64,000 bases of DNA from Desulforhabdus amnigena (GCF_027925305.1 NZ_BSDR01000001.1:2507001-2571000), one strand, 5' to 3'; counted from the first letter of the stretch, positions 16,513 to 25,450 are shown. Program-made: numbers and translations. The notes: a model not told the origin generated them from the letters alone.

Positions 16513-17622
16513 ATGAAAGCAAATGAAGGAAAAAGTTGTTGCTGCAGTCCTGAAAGTTGTCTTGACTCCACCTCGGAAGAGGTGCGCTCCAATGGCGGCA
16601 GATCCCTAACCCTGAGATATCTTATGTACAGCATCCCGCTGCTGGCGGCCTGGTGGATCGTTTACCGGAACCTTGAACCCTTCGCCAAGCTGTTCACCTA
16701 TAAGCTCCTCCACCTGCCCGTTGACAGGCATCTCAGCAGCGCCGTCGAATTTTTCGTCTTCGAGGCGCCCAAAGTGCTCATGCTGCTCACTCTGGTGGTG
16801 TTTGGAGTCGGCATCGTGCGATCCTTTTTCACTCCGGAGCGCACCCGGAAAATCCTGGCGGGAAGGCGTGAGTCGGCGGGAAATGTGCTGGCGGCTCTCC
16901 TTGGAATTGTGACTCCCTTTTGCTCCTGTTCGGCCGTGCCGCTTTTTATTGGCTTTGTCACCACCGGAGTGCCCCTTGGTGTGACCTTCTCTTTTCTCAT
17001 TTCGGCCCCCATGGTGAATGAGATCGCTTTGGTGCTCCTCTACGGGCTTTTCGGATGGAAGGTTGCCGCAATCTATCTTAGCACAGGGCTTGTTATCGCC
17101 ATGATTGCCGGCTGGACCATAGGCAGATTCCACATGGAGCACCACCTCGAGGAGTGGGTTTTCCAGATCCAGGCAGCGGAAAGCGGATACGAGGAGCCGC
17201 GCAAAAGCTGGGCGGAGCGCATTCAGTACGGCGCGGATGCGGTGCGGGACATTGTCGGCAAGGTTTGGCTGTATGTGATTTTGGGTATAGCCGTCGGGGC
17301 GGGAATCCACGGCTATGTCCCACAAGGGTTTATGGCTTCCTTAATGGGCAAGAGCGCATGGTGGGCGGTTCCGGTCTCCATCCTCATCGGCATTCCCATG
17401 TACTCCAATGCGGCAGGGATCATCCCGATTGTGCATGCGCTCATTGAGAAGGGAGCAGCATTGGGGACGGTGCTCGCCTTCATGATGTCGGTGATTGCGC
17501 TCTCACTTCCCGAAGCGATCATTTTGCGAAAAGTGCTCAAGCCCACCCTCATTGCAACCTTTTTCGGAGTGGTTGGCTTTGGCATTCTCATAGTGGGTTA
17601 CCTGTTCAACCTGTTGACCTGA
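16513..17622 (+). CDS. ArsP/YraQ-like permease (DUF318)
   Basis: The 369-residue membrane protein has about eight to ten helices. Its N-terminus has a cysteine cluster (SCCCSPESC). The family core TPFCSCSAVPLFIGF is followed by FLISAPMVNEIAL, and the second half repeats PMYSNAAGIIPIVHALIEKG. These are marks of the DUF318 permeases, which include ArsP, an exporter of trivalent organoarsenicals. With arsM in the same island, export of methylated arsenic is plausible, but family members have other or unknown substrates, so no symbol is given. Confidence 0.9.
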   Translation: MKANEGKSCCCSPESCLDSTSEEVRSNGGRSLTLRYLMYSIPLLAAWWIVYRNLEPFAKLFTYKLLHLPVDRHLSSAVEFFVFEAPKVLMLLTLVVFGVGIVRSFFTPERTRKILAGRRESAGNVLAALLGIVTPFCSCSAVPLFIGFVTTGVPLGVTFSFLISAPMVNEIALVLLYGLFGWKVAAIYLSTGLVIAMIAGWTIGRFHMEHHLEEWVFQIQAAESGYEEPRKSWAERIQYGADAVRDIVGKVWLYVILGIAVGAGIHGYVPQGFMASLMGKSAWWAVPVSILIGIPMYSNAAGIIPIVHALIEKGAALGTVLAFMMSVIALSLPEAIILRKVLKPTLIATFFGVVGFGILIVGYLFNLLT

Positions 17623-17683
17623 GAGCTCAGATCCAGTGTAACCTATCAATTGGTCAAAACGCCTTACGAAGGGAGAAAAATCG

Positions 17684-17917
17684 ATGGTCATCAAAGTACT
17701 TGGTCCTGGATGCAAGAAGTGTCATGAAACGGAAAAAGTGGTTCGGGAGGCGGTTGCCGAGGCGGGCTCCGATGCAACTGTAGAATACATCACGGATTTA
17801 GCCGAGATCGCAAAGCACGGGATCTTTGCCACTCCGGCCGTCATCGTAGACGGGACCGCCAAATGCGTGGGAAAAGTCCCTTCGAAGGCCGATGTGAAGG
17901 GGTGGCTTGGAAAGTAA
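17684..17917 (+). CDS. Thioredoxin-like redox-active disulfide protein (TIGR00412 type)
   Basis: The 77-residue protein begins MVIKVLGPGCKKCHETEKV, with the active site CKKC at residues 10-13 and a cis-Pro in FATPAVIVDG. Size and motif match small redox disulfide proteins that accompany DUF318 permeases and arsenic genes. It is 61 bases after the permease and probably co-transcribed. It may be an electron donor or metal-handling partner of the permease. Confidence 0.92.
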   Translation: MVIKVLGPGCKKCHETEKVVREAVAEAGSDATVEYITDLAEIAKHGIFATPAVIVDGTAKCVGKVPSKADVKGWLGK

Positions 17918-17947
17918 ACAGGTTAGACCCAAACAAGGGAGACAGCG

Positions 17948-18325
17948 ATGGCTGGGGAGTGTTGTGCATCTGGTTCAAACGTGATGATCCTTGCCTGCTC
18001 CGGAGGCTCCAACGTTGGGCAGCTCTCGAACCGGGCGGCTGTGGAACTGACACAGGAGGGAGTCGGGAAGATGTTTTGCTTAGCGGGAATAGGCGGTCAG
18101 CTCAGTGGGTTCGTTCAGTCGGCAAAGGACGTACCCAGCATGGTGGTAATCGATGGCTGCTCGCTCGCATGCGTCAAGGCGTGCCTCGAGAATGCTCAGG
18201 TGCCGATGAAGACCTACCTCGTTTTGACGGACCTTGGTATCGAGAAGAACAAAGATTTGGACCTCAAACCGGAAGAAGTTCTCAAGGTTAAACAAGCTGT
18301 AAAGGAGGCTCTCGCCAAAGCGTGA
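17948..18325 (+). CDS. DGC-domain putative zinc-binding protein (PF08859 type)
   Basis: The 125-residue protein has ACSGGSNVGQLSNRAA near residue 15 and IDGCSLACVKACLE near residue 70, the two cysteine motifs of DGC-domain proteins, plus an N-terminal Cys pair (ECCASG). DGC proteins are found next to thioredoxin-like and permease genes in arsenic and selenium clusters. Their biochemical role is not settled, though metal or metalloid binding is likely from the conserved cysteines. The gene lies 30 bases downstream of the small thioredoxin-like gene. Confidence 0.9.
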   Translation: MAGECCASGSNVMILACSGGSNVGQLSNRAAVELTQEGVGKMFCLAGIGGQLSGFVQSAKDVPSMVVIDGCSLACVKACLENAQVPMKTYLVLTDLGIEKNKDLDLKPEEVLKVKQAVKEALAKA

Positions 18326-18366
18326 GCAGTCTTCGGGTTGAACATATTTAATGTACGGAGGGTCCT

Positions 18367-18622
18367 ATGTTGCTGAGAGGTTACCGAAAAGAGATCGTTC
18401 GCCCCGAGTGCAGGCCCGAAGCCCAATCGGTGCACTGTATCGCTTAGCTTGTGATGAGGACATCACCCAGGTGATTCCCTACCTTAACGCAGTGCTTGGA
18501 GGCTTTCAGTACCTTAAGGACCCTCCTTCCGTCTCCTTCAAGGTCCGGAAGACTGCCCGCCCCTTGCACCGGAGAGCAAGGCCAGGCTTGAGGTCTACCT
18601 CCAGCAGTTCCAGTTCGAATAG
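18367..18622 (+). pseudogene. Internally deleted, frameshifted (Fe-S)-cluster protein gene (PF04060-type family)
   Basis: Three pieces of one family lie in three frames. The start MLLRGYRKEIVRPECRPEAQ reads from 18367. After a frameshift, DEDITQVIPYLNAVLGGFQY and PPSVSFKV read in a second frame to about 18545. The C-terminal end GPEDCPPLAPESKARLE reads from 18542 in a third frame to TAG at 18622. Intact relatives have about 80 more residues between FKV and GPEDC, including the four-cysteine Fe-S motif. The deletion joint lies in AAGGT, shared by both sides, so a microhomology deletion is likely. The product cannot be made as an intact protein. Confidence 0.8.
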
Positions 18623-18640
18623 AAGCAATGGAGATACGCA

Positions 18641-19108
18641 ATGGAGAAACTGAGAATTCTGTATTTGTGCACGGGAAACTCCTGTCGCAGTCAAATGGCT
18701 GAGGGTTGGACACGCCACTTGAAGGGAGACGTCATGAATGCCTGGTCCGCAGGCGTAGAGCCGCACGGAGTGGACCCCAGGGCTGTCAAGGCCATGGCTG
18801 AGGCCGGAGTCAATATCTCAAGGCAGACTTCCAAACATATCGACACCCTGGGTGATATGGAATTCGATTTCGTGGTAACCCTTTGCGGCCATGCCCAGCA
18901 GTCTTGCCCTGTCTTCCCCGCCAAAACCAGAGTGCTGCATGTGGGCTTTGATGATCCTCCTATGCTTGCTGCAGGCTCTCGGAGCGAAGAAGAAGCCATG
19001 GCTCACTACCGGCGGGTGCGCGACGAGATTAAAGCTTTTGTTGAAAGACTTCCTCAGATTCTGATGGAAGAGAACGAAAGTAGCGAGCAGCGAAGAACCG
19101 CTCCATAG
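18641..19108 (+). CDS. arsC: Arsenate reductase, thioredoxin-coupled low-molecular-weight phosphatase type
   Basis: The 155-residue protein has the CX5R phosphatase loop CTGNSCR starting at residue 10 and the partner cysteine motif LCGHAQQSCPVFP near residue 80, as in ArsC enzymes that reduce As(V) to As(III) and are recycled by thioredoxin. The extra thioredoxin-like proteins in the island fit this. It is 15 bases upstream of acr3, so arsenite made here is exported by the next product. Confidence 0.94.
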   Translation: MEKLRILYLCTGNSCRSQMAEGWTRHLKGDVMNAWSAGVEPHGVDPRAVKAMAEAGVNISRQTSKHIDTLGDMEFDFVVTLCGHAQQSCPVFPAKTRVLHVGFDDPPMLAAGSRSEEEAMAHYRRVRDEIKAFVERLPQILMEENESSEQRRTAP

Positions 19109-19123
19109 TTAGGAGAAAAATCA

Positions 19124-20305
19124 ATGGTTCAATCAGTGTCCAGGCGGCTATCCTTTCTCGACCGGTATCTGACGCTCTGGATTTTCCTGGCGATGTTCAT
19201 CGGTGTGGGGGGAGGTTGGCTCTACCCGGCGATCAAAAACGTCATCAACTACTTCCAGGTGGGAACGACCAATATCCCGATTGCCATCGGCCTGATCCTG
19301 ATGATGTACCCACCTCTGGCCAAAGTGAAATATGAAGAACTGGGGCAGGTGTTTCGAAATGTCAGGGTGCTCACGCTGTCTCTCGTTCAGAACTGGATAA
19401 TCGGCCCCATTCTCATGTTCCTTCTGGCGATCACTTTCCTCTCCGGGCATCACGAGTACATGGTGGGACTGATTCTGATCGGGCTTGCCCGCTGCATCGC
19501 CATGGTGATTGTCTGGAACGATCTTGCAGGGGGTGACACCGAGTACTGCGCCGGACTCGTGGCCTTCAACTCCATTTTTCAGGTGCTCTTCTTCTCCGTC
19601 TATGCCTATATCTTCATTACGGTGCTTCCGAAGTGGATCGGAATGACGGGAGCCGTGGTCGATATTTCCATGGGGCAGATCGCCGAAAGTGTTTTCATCT
19701 ATCTTGGCATCCCCTTCATTGCCGGAATGATCTCACGGCTTGTGGGGCTCAAAACCAAAGGCCGTGAGTGGTACGAGAAAAGATATATTCCAAGAATCAG
19801 CCCGATCACCCTCATAGCGCTCCTTTTCACCATCCTTGTGATGTTCTCCCTCAAGGGCGAGTACATCGTGGAGCTCCCACTAGATGTCATTCGGATAGCA
19901 ATACCTCTTTGCATCTACTTTGTGGTGATGTTTCTTTTCTCCTTCTACATGTCCAGGAAAGCTGGAGCCACTTACGGGCAGTCGGCAACCTTAAGCTTTA
20001 CCGCTGCATCGAATAACTTCGAGCTGGCCATTGCGGTTGCCATTGCGGTCTTTGGAGTGAATTCGGGCCAGGCTTTTGCTGCCGTAATCGGTCCTCTAGT
20101 GGAGGTGCCTGTTCTCATAAGCCTTGTCAATGTGGCTTTGCGTTTCAAGCTGAAGTATTTCACTCCTTCGGTTTGCGCCGTCTGCAGAAGGGAAGCGACC
20201 GATTTCAATCTGTCCCGGTGCCGCAGGGGAGAGGATGAGGTGCTTCTTTGCCCAACCTGCTTGGATGACTCTTCGCACCCCCAGCATGGAAAGACGGGCC
20301 GCTGA
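19124..20305 (+). CDS. acr3: Arsenite efflux permease, ACR3 family
   Basis: The 393-residue protein has ten predicted helices. The sequence [19 protein letters not shown] near residue 122 carries the conserved Cys required by ACR3 transporters, and [17 protein letters not shown] is the later family motif. A C-terminal cytosolic extension of about 40 residues contains two CxxC-like pairs (CAVC and CPTC, from about residue 347), an unusual metal-binding-like tail. It exports As(III) using the membrane potential. AGGAG precedes the ATG. Confidence 0.95.
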   Translation: MVQSVSRRLSFLDRYLTLWIFLAMFIGVGGGWLYPAIKNVINYFQVGTTNIPIAIGLILMMYPPLAKVKYEELGQVFRNVRVLTLSLVQNWIIGPILMFLLAITFLSGHHEYMVGLILIGLARCIAMVIVWNDLAGGDTEYCAGLVAFNSIFQVLFFSVYAYIFITVLPKWIGMTGAVVDISMGQIAESVFIYLGIPFIAGMISRLVGLKTKGREWYEKRYIPRISPITLIALLFTILVMFSLKGEYIVELPLDVIRIAIPLCIYFVVMFLFSFYMSRKAGATYGQSATLSFTAASNNFELAIAVAIAVFGVNSGQAFAAVIGPLVEVPVLISLVNVALRFKLKYFTPSVCAVCRREATDFNLSRCRRGEDEVLLCPTCLDDSSHPQHGKTGR

Positions 20306-20355
20306 CGACCTGTTAGGGGCAACAGGAGACGCAACGGACTCAAGGAGATAGAGCC

Positions 20356-21234
20356 ATGTTCGATAGAATCGTACTCGCTACGGACCTTTCATCCGACTGG
20401 GATCAAATCATCGGGTGTGCTCAAGAGTTCAAAGTTCTTGGATGTACTCAGGCCATACTCACCCATGTCTTTATGACCAAGGGGCTGGTAGGGGCGGATA
20501 CTGCCGCTCATTCCGAGTCTCAGCCCAAGCTGGAAGCACAAAAGCAGCAGCTGGAATCCCAGGGGTTTGAGGTAATTGTTGAAACCCCTGTAGGGCTTCC
20601 AGCCTTTTCGCTCAACGACGTGGCGCAGCACCATTGTGCTTCCCTAATCGTCGTGGGCTCCCACGGAAAATCTGCCTGGCGGGAGGCAATTCTTGGCTCT
20701 GTTTCCAACGCCGTTCTCCATCATGCCCGGTTTCCCATTTTGCTCATCAATGTCGATCGCCTCAAAGAAGGAGGTCAAGGAGGCACCTGCCAGCTGCGCA
20801 CCACGGAGCTCTTGCGCCACGTGCTCTTCCCGACCGACTTCTCCCAGGTTGCAAATGGAGCTGCAGCCTATCTGGAATACCTTGCCCCAAGGGGGCTATC
20901 CAAAGTTACCATACTGCATGCACTGGAAGTCCTCGATGCATACCCTCTGGCTGTCCTGGAGCCGGCAGAGACCGCTGCCCAAGGCTTTCTCGGAGTGCTG
21001 GAGAACCGCCTCAAGGCGGCAGGCGTTCCGTGGATTCACACTCGGATTTCCAAGGGTCATCCCATTTCCATAATACTCGATTCCCTAAAGACAGAAGATT
21101 TTTCACTGGTTGTCATGGGGGCTCAGGGGAAAAGCCTGCTCTCGGAGATTCTCCTCGGGAGTGTGGCCTACAACGTTGCAAGGCTCGCTCCCTGCCCCGT
21201 GCTTCTGGTGCCAAGAAAAGCTGTCAGCGATTAG
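20356..21234 (+). CDS. Tandem universal stress protein (two UspA domains)
   Basis: The 292-residue protein has two UspA domains, about 1-133 (MFDRIVLATDLSSDWDQI... GSHGKSAWREAILGSVSNAV) and about 150-288 (HVLFPTDFSQVANGAA... GAQGKSLLSEILLGSVAYNV). Both keep the G-x2-G-x9-GS/T type ATP-binding tail. It lies 50 bases after acr3. USPs are common riders in resistance islands; a specific role in arsenic stress is not demonstrated by the sequence. Confidence 0.93.
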   Translation: MFDRIVLATDLSSDWDQIIGCAQEFKVLGCTQAILTHVFMTKGLVGADTAAHSESQPKLEAQKQQLESQGFEVIVETPVGLPAFSLNDVAQHHCASLIVVGSHGKSAWREAILGSVSNAVLHHARFPILLINVDRLKEGGQGGTCQLRTTELLRHVLFPTDFSQVANGAAAYLEYLAPRGLSKVTILHALEVLDAYPLAVLEPAETAAQGFLGVLENRLKAAGVPWIHTRISKGHPISIILDSLKTEDFSLVVMGAQGKSLLSEILLGSVAYNVARLAPCPVLLVPRKAVSD

Positions 21235-21315
21235 CTGACGGCCTACAACTAAAGCGCTTACAGAGGGGACTCATGGGTACGGTAAAGATCCACCCAGCGG
21301 CCCTGGCGTGAAGTC

Positions 21316-21760
21316 ATGTGGCAGGGAGGGGCTATCCTTTTTCTTGTCTTTGTTATCGCTGTTATCGCTCTTTCCGTCAACCAGCTTCGCCCCGGAAGGC
21401 CTCCCCTTGTGTGGGAACTGGTCGCCCGAGGCGCAGCTCAAGCTGAATTCGAGTAACAACCTCATGATTCCACTCGAGGAAGCGGAAGCGTTCTTTCTCT
21501 CTCATGCCGCCGTTTTCCTGGATGCACAGTCTCAGGATCTCTTCGCGGATTTGACCAGCAATTTGCCGCCGTAATGACTGACATCCCCGCACGAGACTGC
21601 AATTGTCACCTACTGCGACGGAAAAAGCAGCGCCTTGAGCAAGGAGCTCGCCATGGCGCTGCTTGGGAAAGGCTACACGAACGTCCGTATGCTGATGAAC
21701 GGCTGGACGCTTTGGCAGGCGAGGAGCCTGCCAGTGGAAATGGGGGGGGGAAGCCGTTAG
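21316..21760 (+). pseudogene. Broken rhodanese-domain protein gene with N-terminal membrane anchor
   Basis: From ATG 21316 a frame reads MWQGGAILFLVFVIAVIALS (a membrane anchor) and ends at TAA 21454. A second frame then reads IPLEEAEAFFLSHAAVFLDA, a typical rhodanese opening, and meets two stops at 21572-21577. The same frame resumes with ETAIVTYCDGKSSALSKELA and GYTNVRMLMNGWTLWQA to TAG 21760, the rhodanese second half with the active-loop Cys. One frameshift and two adjacent stops break the gene, and the GHIxGA segment between is degraded. It once probably supplied sulfur transfer at the membrane. Confidence 0.8.
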
Positions 21761-21820
21761 CTATTGCCTGTTAATATCGCTGAATCACAGAAGCGACATA
21801 ACTTTTGAGGAGAAAAAACT

Positions 21821-22876
21821 GTGGAGCACGCACACGAAAGCTCGGTTTGTTGCAGTCATGGCCATGAGGATCACAATCATAATCACACCCACACATCCTT
21901 CGGCGGACACAATCACACTGATGTCCGGGACACGAGCGGCCCCAGGCTCCTCATGACACTCGGGCTGAATCTGGTGATCCCCGTAGTCCAGGTGATCGGC
22001 GGCATCCAGACGAACAGCATGGCGCTCATCTCAGATGCGACGCACAACTTCAGCGATTTTATAGCGGTTTTGATTGCCTACATCGCAAACCGAATCGGGA
22101 GGAAGGGGGCGTCGGAAAGCAACACATTCGGGTACCGGCGAGCAGAGGTTCTAGCTGCATCGATCAACGTCGCCCTTCTGGTCGGAGCAGCAGCCTTCAT
22201 TGTCTATGAAGCCGTACACCGCCTGCATCATCCTGAGGCCGTCTCGGGCCGACTTGTGGCGTTGATTGCAGGGGTGGGCGTGCTGGGAAACGGTTTCTCG
22301 GCCCTGCTCCTGCACCGGGATGCCGGCCACAATCTCAATGTGCGGGGAGCTTTCCTCCACATGCTGGGGGACTTGCTCACTTCTGTAGTGGTGGTCCTAA
22401 ACGGCATCGTGCTCACCTTCAAACCCTGGTATTGGCTAGATCCGGCCCTGTCCGTTTTGATCGCTCTTTTCATCCTGAAAAACTGCTGGACGATTCTCAA
22501 GGAAGCAACCTGCATCCTCATGAACGCCACACCAACCGGTCTCGATATTTCGAGGATCAAAAGCTTCCTGGAGCAGACCCCGGGCATCAGTGGAGTTCAC
22601 TACCTTCATGCCTGGAATGTGTGCTCATCGAGTGTGGCCTTCTCCTGCCACGTGGTGGTTCCCGATCAGCGGCTGAGTAAAGTCGATGCACTCTCGAAAA
22701 AAATCCGCGACCAGTTGCTCCATCGCTTCGGGATCGATCACCCCATCCTCCAATTCGAAACGGAGCCATGCGGACAAGGAAGCCTGCTCTGCGAAATATC
22801 GTGCGGGACCGCTGGAAACGGAGCGCAGGGATCTTGCGCATCTCCGCAGGAGAGCGCTAAGAACCGAAAATTGTAA
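21821..22876 (+). CDS. Cation diffusion facilitator (CzcD-like)
   Basis: The 351-residue protein starts at GTG 21821 behind GAGGAG. A His-rich N-terminus (HGHEDHNHNHTHTSFGGHNH) precedes six helices. The metal sites are DATHNFSDF in helix 2 and HMLGDLLTS in helix 5, in CDF order (HxxxD in the second). The cytosolic C-terminal domain runs from about 220 to 320. It exports Zn, Co or Cd from the cytosol. The last codons (from about 22858) lie in a dispersed repeat, which supplies the stop, and the Cys-rich tail may be a late addition. Confidence 0.93.
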   Translation: MEHAHESSVCCSHGHEDHNHNHTHTSFGGHNHTDVRDTSGPRLLMTLGLNLVIPVVQVIGGIQTNSMALISDATHNFSDFIAVLIAYIANRIGRKGASESNTFGYRRAEVLAASINVALLVGAAAFIVYEAVHRLHHPEAVSGRLVALIAGVGVLGNGFSALLLHRDAGHNLNVRGAFLHMLGDLLTSVVVVLNGIVLTFKPWYWLDPALSVLIALFILKNCWTILKEATCILMNATPTGLDISRIKSFLEQTPGISGVHYLHAWNVCSSSVAFSCHVVVPDQRLSKVDALSKKIRDQLLHRFGIDHPILQFETEPCGQGSLLCEISCGTAGNGAQGSCASPQESAKNRKL

Positions 22877-23000
22877 ATGAGCAGCCATTTCTTTGTAGGA
22901 ACGGCTTCCAGCCCTGACAGGAACCGGCAACCGCATACCTTGTCGCGGCAGGATGCCGCTCCTACGAAAACATATGGGTAAACGGCTGCGTAATTACGAA
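22858..23000 (+). repeat. Dispersed repeat family B, copy 1
   Basis: About 140 bases from AACCGAAAATTGTAAAT to TAATTACGA are clearly similar to 25557-25712, sharing CCATTTCTTTGTAGGAA, GGCTTCCAGCC and TGTCGCGGCAGGATGCCG. It overlaps the end of the CDF gene. The rest of the space to arsM at 23191 holds nothing else recognisable. Confidence 0.85.
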
Positions 23001-23190
23001 GACCAGTACCAAGAACCTTCCAAAAAGGCTTTGCAGCCACGTTGAGTGCCCGTATTCGAGGCCAGTTACGGGCTTCGGCAGAAGGACCGCTTTATTGTCT
23101 GAAGCGTAGTTGGAGATTTTGAATGCTGAGCAATGCCCCTGACAGCATGAGTATTGATTAGGTCTGAAGGTTTCAAGGGAGTAACATACA

Positions 23191-24021
23191 ATGAAAGCAG
23201 AAGAGATCAAGGATGTTGTGAAGGCAGGCTATGCCAAAGTGGCTCTCCTGAATGTGCCCTGCTGCGGAGCTGGAAGCCCCTGTTGCGGCAACAGCAACCT
23301 GGCTGAGGAGATCAGCAGAAAGGTTGGTTACGGGGATCACGAGCTGAAATCCGTACCCGAAGGGGCGAACCTCGGACTTGGATGCGGCAATCCCGTTGCG
23401 TTTGCCTCTATCGAGGAGGGAGAAACCGTTCTCGATCTTGGCTCCGGGGCCGGCTTCGATTGTTTTATCGCCGCCTCGAAAGTGGGGAGTACGGGAAAGG
23501 TCATCGGGGTAGATATGACTCCGGAGATGATCGAGAAGGCAAGACGCAATGCTCAGGATGGCTATTTTCAAAACGTCGAGTTTCGCCTCGGAGAGATTGA
23601 AAACCTGCCCGTCTCTGAAAACCATGTGAATGTGGTCATTTCTAACTGTGTGATCAATCTCTCACCTGAAAAGAAAAAAGTGTTTCAAGAGGCATTTCGA
23701 GTACTTAAGCCAGGTGGTCGCCTGATAGTCTCCGACATGGTGCTCCTCAAGGAACTCCCCGAAGTCATCCGCAGGTCCGTCGAAGCCTATGTCGGCTGCA
23801 TAGCCGGGGCTATCATGAAGGATGAGTATCTCGGCGCCATTGAAGCCACAGGATTTCGGGAGATACAGGTGCTCGGCGAGGACACCTATCCCATAGAGCT
23901 CATGGCTGCCGATCCCATATCCCAGGAAATTTGTGCAGAATTGAGCCTTTCGGAGGAGGAAGCCAGAAACCTTTCCGCCTCGGTTGCAAGCATCAGGGTC
24001 ACTGCAAAAAAGCCGAGGTGA
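23191..24021 (+). CDS. arsM: Arsenite S-adenosylmethionine methyltransferase
   Basis: The 276-residue protein has SAM motif I VLDLGSGAGFDCF near residue 90 and the family stretches GLGCGNPVAFA, SNCVINLSPEK and YVGCIAGA, whose cysteines bind As(III) in ArsM. The N-terminus has extra cysteine pairs (NVPCCGAGSPCCGNSN). The enzyme methylates arsenite stepwise to mono-, di- and trimethyl species. With the ArsP-like permease upstream, the island can both make and perhaps expel methylarsenicals. Confidence 0.95.
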   Translation: MKAEEIKDVVKAGYAKVALLNVPCCGAGSPCCGNSNLAEEISRKVGYGDHELKSVPEGANLGLGCGNPVAFASIEEGETVLDLGSGAGFDCFIAASKVGSTGKVIGVDMTPEMIEKARRNAQDGYFQNVEFRLGEIENLPVSENHVNVVISNCVINLSPEKKKVFQEAFRVLKPGGRLIVSDMVLLKELPEVIRRSVEAYVGCIAGAIMKDEYLGAIEATGFREIQVLGEDTYPIELMAADPISQEICAELSLSEEEARNLSASVASIRVTAKKPR

Positions 24022-24135
24022 TGTTTCAGGAGATGAGCGAAAATCGCTTGAAGCGATATTTCCTCAGTTTGTACCGGAGCATTCGCTCATTAGTTCGATG
24101 ATTTCGAAAACACTGACAGTTCAAAGGAAGGTAAT

Positions 24136-24540
24136 ATGAAAAGAATCTTTGCTCTTACGGCGCTAATCGGAACAATCGGCCTGGTAGCTGTGTTATGCTT
24201 GGTGGGTGTTTCCTTGAGTGCGGGTAAATCATCGGCAGCAGTCGAGGTGCCGGTAAAGGGGAAAGTCACCATGGTCGATATCGGGGCAAGGAAATGTATC
24301 CCCTGCAAGATGATGATCCCAATCATGGAAGAGCTCGAGAAAGAATATGGTGCAACCGGCAAAGCTGCCATCATCTTTATCGATGTCTGGGAGAACAGGA
24401 ATGAGGGGGAAAGATTCGGCATCCGTGTCATACCCACTCAAATTTTCTACGGCAAAGATGGGAGGGAATTTTCCCGCCACGAAGGCTTCATGGAAAAGAA
24501 AGAGATCGTGTCAGTGCTCGAGAAGCTGGGGGTGAAGTAG
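24136..24540 (+). CDS. Exported or membrane-anchored thioredoxin-family protein
   Basis: The 134-residue protein has an N-terminal hydrophobic signal or anchor (ALTALIGTIGLVAVLCLVGV, about 7-26) and a thioredoxin fold with active site CIPC (near residue 55) and the cis-Pro stretch IRVIPTQIFYGKDG. It sits before a CcdA-like gene. CcdA moves electrons across the membrane to such extracytoplasmic thioredoxins, so the two probably form a periplasmic reductive relay. Confidence 0.9.
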   Translation: MKRIFALTALIGTIGLVAVLCLVGVSLSAGKSSAAVEVPVKGKVTMVDIGARKCIPCKMMIPIMEELEKEYGATGKAAIIFIDVWENRNEGERFGIRVIPTQIFYGKDGREFSRHEGFMEKKEIVSVLEKLGVK

Positions 24541-24682
24541 ACAACTATCAGGTGCTTTTTGCCTGAGCCGCCTTATGATAACCGCTCAGTCCCACAAAGA
24601 AGTGCTGTGGACATGATTCCCTCCATGATCCTTCGTTGGACTGAGTCATGAAATAGGCTGAGTGCCGAAAAAGGGAGAGAGT

Positions 24683-25396
24683 ATGCTGGATCAGGTTTTT
24701 CTGACCATCAACTCATGGATGATGGGGGGCCTGTTGATCGCTGCGGTGGGTTGCTTTCTTTGGGGGATGGTGAGCGTAGCCTTCAGCCCCTGCCACATGG
24801 CATCGATTCCACTGATCGTAGGCTACGTAGCAGGCCAGGAGAGGGCGCTCAGGCCAAAGGATGCCGTCTGGTACGCCGCAGCATTCAGCATCGGGCTTTT
24901 CATCTCTATCGCCCTGGTTGGAATCATCTGCTCGCTGCTTGGCCGTATGCTGGGGGAGACCGGCCCCTACTGGACCATCTTGGTAGGACTGATCCTTATC
25001 TGGGTGGCCCTGGACATGTGGGGAGTGTCCAGGTGCTCGATGTCCGGAAGCCTTTTGGGAAGGATAAAAATCAGGGGAATAACTGGAGCCTTCGTCCTTG
25101 GGCTTTCCTATGGAATCCTTTCGGGCTCGTGCACGTTCGGTTTCATTGCCCCGATCCTCGCCATCATAACGATTCAGCAAAAGGTTCTAATCGGGATCAC
25201 CTACATCGTTCTTTTCGGCATTGGCCACTGCATCCCCATTGCCGTTGCGGGAAGCTCGACCGCCAAGGTAAGAAGGCTCCTCCAGAGCAGCTCCTTCCAG
25301 GAGGGGAGCCACCGGTTCAGGAAAGTTGCTGGGACTGTTATAGGAATCTTGGGGCTATACTTTATCATCCGCCCATTTGTCGATTTGGCAGCGTAA
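24683..25396 (+). CDS. CcdA-like thiol-disulfide electron transporter
   Basis: The 237-residue, six-helix protein starts at ATG 24683 behind AGGGAGAG; a GTG at 24662 is in frame but less likely. The first helix carries AFSPCHMASIPLIVGY, the fourth GSCTFGFIAPILA, matching the two conserved CcdA half-sites with one Cys each. It passes reducing power from cytosolic thioredoxin to the outside. It ends the arsenic island and is followed by repeats. Confidence 0.9.
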   Translation: MLDQVFLTINSWMMGGLLIAAVGCFLWGMVSVAFSPCHMASIPLIVGYVAGQERALRPKDAVWYAAAFSIGLFISIALVGIICSLLGRMLGETGPYWTILVGLILIWVALDMWGVSRCSMSGSLLGRIKIRGITGAFVLGLSYGILSGSCTFGFIAPILAIITIQQKVLIGITYIVLFGIGHCIPIAVAGSSTAKVRRLLQSSSFQEGSHRFRKVAGTVIGILGLYFIIRPFVDLAA

Positions 25397-25450
25397 GATG
25401 GGAGAGTTTAGCCACCACGAGATCGCGGAGATATTGAATTCTTCTAAGAA

